Notes under the pieces: model-generated
The model's input: only the letters and a program-made list of their open reading frames with translations
Told to the model about the DNA's origin: nothing
Database searches by the model: none
Part shown: piece by piece, positions 19,511-32,968 of the stretch
Numbering within the stretch: position 1 is the first letter of the stretch
How the letters are laid out: each line of letters begins with the position of its first letter
Program-made: the position numbers and the translations under genes
DNA from: Glandiceps talaboti
Lineage: Eukaryota; Hemichordata; Enteropneusta; Spengelidae
Length of the DNA stretch: 64,000 bases
Direction of reading: 5' to 3'
NCBI RefSeq assembly: GCF_964340395.1
Contig: NC_135571.1
Span: forward strand, 4,262,453 to 4,326,452

Positions 19511-19694
19511 AAAACTTTTTTTAATGATGGTAATATAATGGTAGGTATGTATAAAGCACCTTCTATGAAAGTGAGGCTGGTGACCACTCTTGTAGACAAG
19601 GCATTGCAAAAAGTACATTGTGTGTACATAGGACCAACCTGGTGAACTTCCTGACTTTCAGTTTGAAATTCGTTTTAGTCTCCTAAAATATAAT

Positions 19695-19919
19695 TTACGT
19701 CCAGAGTTTGGTCGGCATCATACCTTCCTGTGTTGTTATACTAGGTGACAATGCTTCCTTGCAAAGGAAGTCAAGTGGCATTTTGACCAAGTAACCTTTG
19801 ACCCTGGTTAGTTCTTTACGGGCTTCAAGAGGATTGGATGTACACAGTGGTTCTTTGCTTTTGTACTGTTTCAAAATCTCAAATGAAGTCACATGATCAC
19901 ATGGAATGCAGTGAAAAAC
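19695..19919 (-). CDS. PLD1: PLD exon 23 (C-terminus and stop)
   Basis: Encodes [20 protein letters not shown], then the conserved tail [20 protein letters not shown] and GMMPTKLWT, then stop. The PLD C-terminus is near-invariant (LxP...VWT type) and is needed for folding of the catalytic core. Acceptor TTTGTAG. Confidence 0.95.
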   Translation of the reverse strand, partial: VFHCIPCDHVTSFEILKQYKSKEPLCTSNPLEARKELTRVKGYLVKMPLDFLCKEALSPSITTQEGMMPTKLWT

Positions 19920-22900
19920 CTACAAATTAATGCAAAATCAACATATGATTAATCAAAACAGCTAATTAGCAAAAAGAATCAAATTACAAGAAGAGAAAAA
20001 AGACTTCACTTCAAAAGTAAAACTGAAGGAGAAACCTTGATGGCGAGGCATTCTGCATTCTGGGAGACAAACAAAGTGAGCAGCTTCTAAGCTCTTCACC
20101 AATAGCCTTAGTATTCTTTGGGCAAGGGTTACAAATTAGGAACTCCTAACTTTATTTTGTTACCCAGAATGCCTCACCCAAGGAAACCGCAGGCCTCTTT
20201 TTAAGCCAGATTTGCAATTTCTAAACTCTATTTCAGAGAGGGTTTCGTGATGTAGGGTTGGTAAATAATGACTTTCCTGCAGCTGCTTCCCCTAAGCAGA
20301 AAGAATAACAGATATAGTCAAATCAATCTTGCCTTTGTTCCCCTTTAAATGAATACTGAAAACAGGTCCTACATTTAGAAAAAAGAAAAATGCTTTCTTC
20401 CTTTTTTCAATGGTCATTTGATATTCAAGAACAAGGGACCTGAATCTACGCAGATAAGAAAATTAGAAATATCACAGTCACTCACCTTATCATATACCTC
20501 TGTGTTTTCATTGGCTGTTTTCATCCATATTTCTTTATAGAATTTATTACATGTAGGGTCAGTGACATCAATGTCTGAGTCCGGTTGTGTTACTAGTCCC
20601 AAGTGTTCTCTGAATGGAATGATGGGGGAAAATTCCAGAAGTTAATTATTAATAACAGTTCAACTAACAATAAAATGAATGGTATGATGGACACATCAAG
20701 ATACATAATTATTACATTTATCCATATGTTTTTATAGAATTTATTACATGTAGGGTCAGTGACATCAATATTGTCTAAGTCAGGTTGTCTTAATAGTCCC
20801 AAGTGTTCTCTGAATGGAAAGATGGGAAAAATTGCCAGAAATTCAACTAACTAACTTAGAAAGAGGATTCAAAATTTAGGTGTGAAAAACTGTTGTCTGG
20901 CACAGATTTAGAAAGAGTTGGTCCTGAACAAAAGAATAACTCTATGTAATTCTTGAAGCCCAATGATAAGATAACACTAATGTGAGAACCTGGGATTGAA
21001 ACCCTGGCCTTTAACTAAACAACCACTGCTAAATCTCAGCAATTGTTTTCAGGAACTGGACAGGGTACTACTTTAATTTTGGTTACATTAAAACTAAGAT
21101 GACATGACTTCCTTTTGGTTTATCATTTTTTACTATTAAGCTTTGACATTAGTCAGGACTCAGGAAGACCACACAGGTGACTAACACCTAAAACACGGAC
21201 ATCATCAGTGTTAATGCAGGAGGAAACCAAAGTGCTGAGGAAAGACCTGCATTATTTGGTAATTGAAAGACACTCTCCTTACTTACAGCTTACAGCATGA
21301 CACAGTTTATCAAACCCAAAGTGGGCATGAACCCAATCTGATTAAAATCCCATGTAGTGTACATGTTGCGATTTCTTTTGGGCCGTTATGTTTACTCTTG
21401 TTACATACATCTGACACAATACCATAAGTTTTCCCGAGCCACATGAGAGCACTGAGTGAATTCATTCAATGAATGAGAATGCGTAATATGCCCAAAAATA
21501 CAGGTGCAGTATTACAGAGTACTCTGTTCAAAAAAGGCTCATGCACAGAGTGCAGACAATGATGGTATCATTATTGTTTGGTAGTTCTCTTTCTTTCAAT
21601 TTCGTATGTTGAGTGTTATATTGTAAGACGGATTCTGGTTGGCTACTCATAAGTACAAGATTGGGTTCGGGTAAACCTATGGTATTGTGTCAGATGTATG
21701 TAATGAGTGCTCACAAAAGATAAAACGACAGTAAACGTAACAGCCAAAAAGACATTGTGATGTGTACACTACATCGGATTTTAATCAGATTGGCATGAAC
21801 CCAACCCTAGTGGTAACAGGCAAGTAGTTAAACCACTGACAACATGTTTATTTCTCAAGCTTACCTGAATAGATGTTTTCTGAGTTCAGAGGCATACTTG
21901 CCAGCTTTGTAGTTTTTACCATTCATCTTGCCTGCTATGGTTTCAGTGTCATTTACAATCACTGCTAATTCACTGTCTCTTTTACCCAGCATACTCCTGT
22001 CATTGATGTTTGCAGACCCTATGATGACTGTCTTGTCATCTACTATCATCAGTTTACTGTGCACATATACTAACTCTGACACCTGGGGGGATGAGAAAGA
22101 GGGAGTGAGAGATTTAAGTGGGGACGTGGGGAAAGAAGTGTGGAAAGTGAAAGAGACAAATAAAGAAGAGATTGCAAAGAACTAGTCAGACAGTGTGTTG
22201 GAAACAAAGAAAGTGTGAGTACAAGAGAGTGAGAGTGAATTTAATCAAAAAATTTCAAAATTTATGGTGGATCATTTTTAGGGATTTTTACAAAATACAA
22301 GCCTTGCTTAGGTAATTATGATATTATTCTCCAATAATTTGCTTCATTCAGCAGGGAAATACATGTGACATAAGAGTTTTATCACTTCTTATCCCAAACC
22401 TGTAGTTACAAGACCCCTTGTAGTTCACTCACACTTCCCAATAGGTGAATGAAGAAAAATATAGACGGGATAATAAGTATACGAAACACAGAAAGTATGG
22501 CATAAATATACAAAGATATAACTTACAGGTTGTTCATTGAGTTCAGAATGTGTTCTCAATCCATAGAATGAAATAAAATCTTCAGGATGACTCACTGTAA
22601 GAAGGAAAACAATTTAAAACTTGTTATGAATTATTGAATAGAATATTTATATTTTTAAGATTCTCTGATCATATTGATTGAAATACAAACCCCTCGTAAT
22701 TCAAAATTCCAGTTTTCCTTTTATTTCATTTGGATTTACTATTTTCATATTGATGAAAATTAATATATGATTTCATCAATAGTACTATTTTGAAATGTTA
22801 TGCCATGGGTAGCGCAGGTATGTCGCAGCCACTTCCTTTTTGTGGTTGCTATCAATAGGGAACTTGCAAACCCGCCATGTTGAATGTTGCATCATGGGAA

Positions 22901-24380
22901 ATGTGATAATAAATGCTAATCAGTTGGTATTGTAAACACTGTTGATACATTGTTTGTAACCACAAATAATCAATTCATAGTTACCCTGACCATTGTGGGA
23001 GGTTAATTTTATCAGTAGCTCCAGATTAGGTATTACAATAACCACAGATAATCCCATAGTCCTTTGCATCTGAGCATCCTCAGTCTGGATTGCAAGTTCC
23101 CTATTGCGTTTGTAGTAGTGCGTGCAGCGGAATATAGCATGTGGTTTAGCGAAAGCATTTATAAGTTCCTGTCTTAAGAAATATGATACCTTATAATATG
23201 TAGAGATATATTAGTTATATTCAGTTTTTCCAAATGAAATAATCTTGAGTGATACTGCAAAAACAGTCATACAATCAACTCAGTTTGTGAAAGTATGTTC
23301 ACTGGATTGTGTACTGTGGCACACACTATCACAGATGTGATCGATTATGATCACAAAACGGAAGTGACTCTGACCTACCTAGAGTAAGCATCCTGCCAGT
23401 GGCAAAACATTTTGAAATAGCATTATGATCACTACTTACTTTCTCTTTGTAGTCTCTCTAACAAAGAGTGACCTCCTCTACAGATAGACTTATAATTCCA
23501 ATGTGTGATGGCTAGAATGGAACTAGCACCAGTTTCACTAATTTCACCTTCAAATGCCGGCAGCAATGGCAGTACCACGTAGACACGGAAAGTTTGCCTT
23601 GCTCTGTGGGAGTTAGAAAAGAAAGTAAGTTATAAGAAATGTCGCCATCAAATGCCAGCAGCAATGGCAGTACCACGTAGACACGGAAAGTTTGCCTTGC
23701 TCTGTGGGCATTGGGAAAGAAAGTAAGTTATAGGAAATGTTTACTTCAAATGCCAGCAGCAATGGCAGTACCACGTAGACACGGAAAGTTTGCCTTGCTC
23801 TGTGGGAGTTGGTAAAAGAAATTAAATATGAAAGTAAATCATATGAAATGTTTACTTCAAATAAAGGCAGAAAAGGGGAACACCACTCCAGTAGATAAAG
23901 GCATTTTCATAAATTATGGGTTTTAGATTGATCACCATAAATAATCATTTCTGTTGACTCCCATGAGGCAATATGATCCACACCAAAGATACCCTAAAGG
24001 CACAAGATCAACATGATGTTTCTCTGAAATCGCAAGTAATTGTAGGTGATGTATTAAAATCATGAAATGACTCTCAAGAACACATAGTTTATGAAAATAT
24101 CTCGATTTCCTGGACTGGTGTTCCCCTTTAATCAATTCATACCTTGACATTTTCTGTTCAACTTTAGTTATTCTCAGAATTACAATGATATTATTATGTG
24201 TTTCTTCTAGGACTACCATATATGAAAGTGTTTGTACAAAATAATTATTCTTTTATCTGTTATTCCATCGTACATGTACTTTTACTTTTTATATGTAAGA
24301 GAATGAAAGCTGTTTTTTATTTGTGCTAATTTTAGCTGTTGATATCTCTGGCTCAGCAAGCATGCAAATGTATTTTATGA

Positions 24381-24462
<82 letters not shown>

Positions 24463-24473
24463 TGTCTGTCTGT

Positions 24474-24514
<41 letters not shown>

Positions 24515-27500
24515 TGTCTGTCTGTCTGTGTCTGTCTGTCTGTCTTTCTAACAGTCCTTTGTCTAAATACATACCTGTATGCTTCCATTATTCTCACATA
24601 AAGTGCATCAGCTATTTTGTTGAAAACATCTTTATCCTCACAGGAAATGAAGAACTGATTCTGAAAGAAGAGAAAATTGTTCAAATTTAACATTCAAATT
24701 CTTTTTAAAAAATCTTCAACTAACAACTTTGTTAATGAAAATACCTATTTTACATTACATATATATGAAGGGGTTAGTGCGATAATGGCCTAAGTACAAA
24801 ATACTTACCATTTTCAGAAAAAGTCCAGATCATATTTTCAGCATAAAGTCTGTATGGCCTGCAGACAATTTCAAATCATATTTTTTACACATTATTTGTC
24901 TTCACCCAGGAAAGTTGTCAATGAAATAACAGAAAAAAATGCAAACTATTGGAAACTGTCATCAAGAGTTTTCAGAAATATATTACGCTTAGAAAATAAC
25001 AAAAAAAAAAAAAAAAAAATTTCACTGGGCTCTTTAAGAAAGTCTATATTTGATTTGAAAGTGATTAATTCTTACCTCAATGTAAATATAATGCCTTGCT
25101 TCTCTAATAGCTGATAAATAGCCCCAGTAGATGGAATTCTCAGTGTGTTTAATACCTGCTGACCATGTACTTACTGATCTCAGAATCTGGAATAAAAAGA
25201 AGGGATAAATATTTATGAAGTGCCATGTGAAATTCCATTCTCTGGGCACACATGCTATGACTAAGTATTCACATCAGGACATTGCACTGATTGTACCCGT
25301 CATTCTCAGTCCAATAGTACCATTAATATACATCAACCTATCTGCAGTACTGTGTATTATGTGTTATCAATGCAAGCATTTTCAATCTGTGATTCTCATC
25401 TATGGAATGCCTTACCATCACAGATTCCAGCTGATTCTTCATCGGACAGTTTTAAAAGCAGTTTGAAAACTTACCTTTTTACGTCGTTTTATCATTAGAC
25501 ATTTTATATATTTATATTTTACCTTTATGCATGTGTACCTTTTTACTAGTTTTTTCCTTATATTATCTGAACATTTTTTGAGCTCACTGAGATACACATC
25601 TGGATATCAGTTGGTCAGTTATCATAGTATGACAAAACCCATGATGTCCAAGCGCAAGGGTATTTGCACGAGTGCTTGCAGTGTTTTCTGCAGTCACACT
25701 ATCACGAGCGTAGCGAGGGAAAGTGCAGCAGAAAACACTAAAAACACAAGCAGTGCAAATACCCCTGTGTACACCCACAGTAGAACTCACGAGGCATGGG
25801 GTTCTGTTATTATTAGATAGTTTATCTGAAATGGCAAATTTCCATAAAAATCATACATCACAATCACAGGATTTTGTGTATAGCCAACAATCGCGTCCTC
25901 ATTTGCATATCATTTGCATGCAGGTATACAATAACATTTCAGAATTGCACTGCAGTGATAATACCAGTTATAAAACAGAAGGCTTAATTTTTTTTTCACA
26001 TATTACTTACTTGGCAGTCACATGGTACTACTCCAAATACCGTTGACTTGTCAAATTCGACATCTTTTGTAGACTTTGGTATTAGACTTGGAATAAAGGC
26101 ATTCTCTTTAGCCTTCTCCAACTGAAATAGATGAATGGAAAACATGATGATTTGATAGATTGTATAATTTATGCATTAAAATATAGCTGATAAAAATTGA
26201 TAATCACCTATTCTACTAGTTTTTATAAACACAATTCAAAGATAATATACACAGAATTGAGATTTGTACTAAAACCAATTATGTGTAGTACGTAATATTG
26301 AGGGTTGTACCCCCACAAATTATGCCAAATTGTATGTAAATTATGTAAATTGAAGGGTAAATTATGCAAAATTGGGGAGTAAATTATGCAAATTAGAGGA
26401 TAGATTAGGCAAAATCCGAGAGTAAATTATGCAGATTTGAGGGTAAATTAGGCAAAATTGAGGCTGCAGCAAAAGAAATTATCCAAATTTTTGGGGTTGT
26501 AACAAAACTAATTTCTTTTAGCAGAAAATACTTATACATTTTTTTAATTTCTTCGATTAAGGCCTTCTTCATCAAATTTTAATCAGATTGGATTAAAGGG
26601 ATAGACTCACCTTAGTGACGTTCCATCTTTGAATAAAATGTCTTGCTACATCTCTAGCAGCAATTCCACATACAACAGCACCAATATCATGCCAAGGCAT
26701 TCTAGGGGTTGTAGTTCTATCTATGAAATCTGAAATAACAAAATTAACAACCACATCAACTTTTAATCTTACACAATAGATTTTTATCAAATTCAATACA
26801 TCATATTCTGGTTATCATTTAAATAAAAGGTTCGTGGTTTCACCACTAGGAGTGCTGATGAAAGGCTATTTAGAGGTTGGGAGTGAGGGCCAGATAAGTA
26901 TTGTAGCACGTATCTGTATCTGTATCTGTAGAATACTGTGTAAACATCCAAGTATGGATTATCACATACACAGGTATGTAATACACTGTTGTGGTAGCTG
27001 GGAGCAAGTTAGTAATAATATGACTGTTGAACAATTGACATCACATCCAGGGATTTTAGACACTGTTTAAATATAGTACTAGATTATGCTTCCTTGGTGT
27101 TGATGGGTAAACAGTTCTATTCAGGAATTCGTGGCACGAAAGAGTAACGGTATGCATTTATTGTTGAGGGAATACACGGATAGCATTTCATATCAGGAGT
27201 TTGTCATAGACAGCAACCAGAACCAGAAAGTTACTGCTCACTTTACCTGTTCAGGTCAGCAGGCTTTAATTGTTAAACTGTTCGTTTGCTGACTTTCATC
27301 ACTACACTGCCTAGAGGTAACACCAGCAAACAGACAGTTTGAAAATACCTGTCAACCTGACTAGGCCAAATGTTATTAGTAATTAGAACCCTTTAACTAA
27401 TTATTGCTTTGTTTAAATACCGACCTGTAGACTGTAAGATATGAGTTTGCTGAATAAATGAAGATCAGTCCAACTAGAGAATTTACACTTCATGAGGAGA

Positions 27501-30500
27501 CTAGAACTCGAAGAGATCAACATGAGTTTGATATGAAAAGACAAGAATTTGCTCACAATGAGGTTGAATTTAAAACCTTTTATATCAACACTTACACTCA
27601 TCAACTGAGTAAAAGTCATGGGAAGACAGGACAAAAATCAACATCTAAAATAAAAACTATGTATCACATTACAATATTGACATTAAACTTATCAACTGAG
27701 AGAAAAAAGTCAAAATACATTAATCTAAAACAATCTGGTGAATCCGTTCATATCTTACCTTGAAACGGTCTATCTAGATCCACAAAATCTTTGGCAATAA
27801 AGTTTGTGTAGTCCTTCCCATACCATAACTTAGCCATTCCTTGTAGTCCTAATTGATCTAACTTGGCATCGACACTAGAACGACATGGTGAGAGTTTAGG
27901 TAGCCCTAGGTTACTGGATTTACTAACAGGCACTGAGTCCACATCATCATAGCTTCCATCTATTAGTTTCGTACTGGATTTACTGAAGAAAGCTTGATTT
28001 ATTCCATAGTTATGGTCATTCGGTGTTGCATTGATGTTGGCGTTCGGGTCAGATTTAAGAGTCAGGTGGTCTGGAGTTGATACAGATTTCTGAAATTAGA
28101 AATGATATTATATAAATATTAAGTAAGTTAATAAAACAACAACAACAAACAACTGATATGGAAATTTCTAAAAGGTTCAATGCCAACTCTGTACTGCATG
28201 GGAAGAGAAAAAGAGCAAAGAAATGTATTTTGTCTTCTTAAAAAAAAGTGTATTTATCAAATAAGGCCAAATAAAAAAAGTGTGTTTCTGTTAACCCAAC
28301 TGACCCTAGTTTAAGCCCCGATCCTGAACATTTTTTTGCAGGCAAAAAGGTAAAATGATAACAATTTATTCCATGAACACTTTCATGCCTTTGCCTCATC
28401 CGCTGTGGTCACTTTTTTTTTTAAAACCATATTCCAAAGAGAAGTCATGTCTTTTTAGACTATAACAGTACAGTCTGCATAACTTGTTCGTCTACTTAAC
28501 TTATAATTGTCTTCTTTTACTTTTACACCTCATCAAACTCTCTCTGAAGTCTTGTGATCGACGAGTATTTAATCTTGGTGTCAAAATAATTTTTTTTAAA
28601 TTCACATTTTCTGAAGTCATGTTATCAGGTTTTATATTTTGCCTTATATGAATTTTCAAAATATCCTTTCCATCATTACTCATGTCATATGTGCCTTATA
28701 AATAAAAACCTTAAATTCTGTTGTCATGAAAAAAACAGCCACCAACTACTGTGTTTGAGTCTGTAAGGTAGGTTGTGACAGGGCGCCCTCACACAACGGT
28801 CAACTCCTTTCATAGAGGATAGAGCTGGCAAGTGGGGATGGGGAGACAAAACATATCTTACTGTTGATTATGTTAACTAAGAAATAAAAAGATGTGAAAA
28901 AAGACGGTGAATCCCCAGCTTTCTTTTATTTTTTGTATCAACTGTACCAGGAAAAAGCTTTCATAACAGGAAAGTTTAAAAAGATCTAAAGAACTTTGAT
29001 TTCTGGAAAATTAGTTCCCAAGATGCATCAAACCTTATCAGAAGACCACCATAATGGCCCCTAGATGCCCTCTAGCTACATGTATGTATACACACATCAT
29101 AGTTATTACCTTGACAGACACAGGTCCAGGTGGTACCTGTATCCCAGATGGTGAGGAAGGTAAAGCTGAACCAATATCAACCAATCGATGACTGAAGTCA
29201 TCCCATCTACCATAACAAAGATCGATACCACCAAGAAACGCTATGGTTTGATCTATAATAACTGACTTCTCATGATGTGCCCATAGTAATACACCACCAG
29301 GTACATGATCTGGATGTCTCATCACCTAATGTAGTAAAGATTAAACTTACATATTAGTATAACCATTAAATTTGATTAAAGGGGTGCAAGCTGGGTTTAT
29401 ATGAGCATAGATTTTGCTGCATATTCAATAGGTACTCACAGTATTGTACTTACTGTAGAATACATAATCTTCTCTCTCCCTAGGGGTATTTGGTTGTACA
29501 TAACTAAGTATATGTTGGGAGAAAGAAGAGAAACCAGCACTTGTAACTGACTGAACTCAAACCTGTATTTAGATATAACCCATAAATGATCCGATGATGT
29601 AATTTTTCATACTATCAAAAATGTTCATGAAATCCCTACTTTGCAATCAACTGTTCTAACCATGCTAGAAGACAATTGTAATGTTATAGAAGACATTCAT
29701 CAACATTAACATTATACTGGAATGTGGTTTTATTGAAGTATTTTCACTTTGTGTTAAGAGCTTATAAACTCAGCTTGTGCCACTTTATATACAAAAACAG
29801 CTTTTTCTTCACCCATTTACATTGTTACCAACATTGTTTACATTTAACTTTTTAATAAAATGTGAGAAATGGTTGTAAATAATTGGTAGAAAGAAACACC
29901 TTTTCATGTGTGTTTGCATGATATGCAGTCTAACAGAACAGTAGCTTTTTAATAAACCTGTTACGTTGTTACCAAGCGTGCCATATTATTGCAAGACAAT
30001 TTATACATTTCACTTTTTAATAAAATTTGAGATCAATACAATTATTCGGTATAAACACTTTTTCATGTGTGTGTTTGTATGTTATTTAGTTTTAAAAGGA
30101 AAACAACTTTTTTAATATCTATTACCTTGTTACTAGCAATGCTGGATTGCATCATATTGTACCATATTAAGTTTTACTAAAAATTTGAAAAATGAGTAAA
30201 TAATTATTTGGTATAAGTTTCCCATGTGTGTGTTTGCATGTATTTAGTTTTAACAGATAAACAGCTACTTTCAATAAATCTTTTACCTTTAATACTAACA
30301 ATGCAATATAGCATGACACTGTAGACATTTAAGTTTTAATAAAACTGTGAAAAGTGATTGTAAATAATTATTCAGTATAAACAGTTTTCTACATGTATTC
30401 CGTTTTAACAGATAAACAGCTACTTTTAATACATCTTTTACCTTTAATACTAACAATGCAATATAACATGACACTGTAGACATTTAAGTTTTAATAAAAC

Positions 30501-32896
30501 TGTGAAAAGTGATAATTGTAAATAATTATTCAGTATAAACAGTTTTCTGCATGTATTCAGTTTTAACAGATAAACAGCTACTTTTAATACATCTTTAACC
30601 TTGTTACTAACAATGCAATATAGCATGACACTGTAGACATTTAAGTTTTAATAAAACTGTGAAAAGTGATTGTAAATAATTATTCAGTATAAACAGTTTT
30701 CTACATGTATTCCGTTTTAACAGATAAACAGCTACTGCTAATACATATTTTACCTTGTTACTAACAATGCAATATAACATGACACTGTAGACATTTAAGT
30801 TTTAATAAAACTGTGAAAAGTGATTGTAAATAATTATTCAGTATAAACAGTTTTCTGCATGTATTTAGTGTTAACAGATAAACAGCTGATTTCAATATGT
30901 CTTTTACCTTGTTACTAACAATGCAATATAACATGACACTGTAGACTATTAATTTTTAATAAAATTTGAGCGTTTGCTGTAAACAATCATTCAGTTTAAA
31001 GAGAGTTTGTCATATCCTATCTTTTATTGCTAATAACGGTTGGAAATTTGAGTCCTGGTGATAGTCACTGAATGGTTGAAAAAACTTGGAAAATATAATA
31101 AGTTAAAATAATCTGTGTTTATTCCTAAATATTAATTTACTTACCATGATATTAGGATGGAGTCTCATCAAAGTATGTTTACTGTAACTACTTTTTAGTC
31201 CTAAAGCCATTTCAACTTCCTTGTACAGTAACACAAACACTTTGACACCACTTTCCTGGAAAAAACACACAAAAATATACAATGTACTGGATATTATACC
31301 ATGCATGATCCAAGTTGAACAAAATATATGGAATATGTATACTCTGGTCGTTCTACGTCATGACAATGTGTGTTGATGTTCTGACAATGTGTGTCTACAT
31401 CATTGGTTTTGCTGTGTTCAAAATATGAGTCAAGCGTTCAAAATTACCATTACTTTCCTCGATTTTTCTTTGATATTACTGGCACTGGTATAATTATGTT
31501 ATTCTCCAATATTTATCTTTATTCAGCCGGAAAAATACTCATGACCTAAGGGTTGTCACTACAAGTCTATCGACTTATAGTTTACAAAGACCCCTTAGGT
31601 CACTCTTATTTTCCTCGGCTGAACGAAGAAAATTATGGGAAATAACATCTAATTGTACTACAAACCTTTCCTAATGTACACAGAGCTCAAAATAACGGCA
31701 TTTTACTTGTCCTGGAGAAGTGATTTGAGGCACTGGGCAAGTGATTTTAGATAGTACTTGTCTCAATGTTTTTCTCATAGTTTTCAATTTTAAAACCTCT
31801 GCTTGCTCATTTTAATATTAGTAAATTTTCCTCTACCTGCATAAACTTTCAAAGTGATATTTTAACATATGAATAGAAGAATACATACAAATGATTATTC
31901 AGTCTAGATTTCCTGAGTTTACTCAAAATGAAAGTAAGGTTATGGCAACTCACTTGGTGACAAAATCTGATCAAAAGAGACATCTCAATAAACATCTCAA
32001 TAAAATTTACCAAAAAAATCACTTTGTGGACAAATACCGGTACTTTCTGATCTGGACAAGCATTTTTCAATTTCTACTGGTCCAGTGAGCAAGAAAATAT
32101 TTCACATTATTCTGAGCCCGGGTACATGTATACCTTACTGACAGGGGAATGCTACTCTAGGAAATAAACCGAGGTCTATCATAACCTTTGGTTTCTGGAG
32201 ATGCAGTTCCAATGCAAACAAAGCCACCAACACAGCATTTAATGGGGAACTCCACTCATGTAGATAAAACTAAAATTATACAATCTGCAGGTTTATTATT
32301 ATTCTCCAATATTTTGTACTCATTCAGCTAGTAAATACTCATCACATAAAGATTTTGTAACTCTACATATTTGACTCATAGTGACAAGACCCCTTAAGTC
32401 ACTCATATTTTACATGATGGAATGATGACAAACATTAGAGAATAATATCTACTATGTGATAAATTCCAGTAAAGTAAAATGTAACTTACAGCTTTCCTCT
32501 TGAGTATTTGATCTAGTCTCCACATATGGCCTTCTGTTACTGGTCTCTTCATGTAAATCTCAGGACTCAACCTGGATGGTAAACAAAGAAATCTTTACTA
32601 GTTGAAGAAAAACATGATTTGTTCTGTACTGAGGACAAGTATAATTTTTTTTAGCAATATGTTCACATTATATATAAAGGACCTTTGAAATGAATTGTTG
32701 CTAAGGTGGTCCAAACCTTTGGTATATGATAAGTTCACTTCACTTTTGAATTCCAATAATGTAATGTATTTAAATAATTTTAGCTTCATTTAATTTATTT
32801 TGCAATGAGAAATAGAGTGGAATCTCCCTCTATGAATTGAATTGAAGTGTTTATGATTGCGCTATGTGGTTATGGCCTTACTGTTCTGGAAGCAAC

Positions 32897-32968
<72 letters not shown>

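Larger units (their letters stand above)
11844..19694. other. Intergenic region between convergent genes
   Basis: No gene is supported. It holds fold-back elements (13478-13617, 14285-14681, 17211-17376), a 75-bp tandem repeat (15985-16210), a microsatellite (16386-16582), and probably the 3' UTRs of both genes. The 16.6-19.7 kb part is poor in recognisable repeats, compatible with a long PLD 3' UTR but not proof of one. Confidence 0.5.

Noticed and set aside
31891-32088. 65-aa plus-strand open frame
   Set aside because: Lies inside a fold-back element in a PLD intron and shows no domain.
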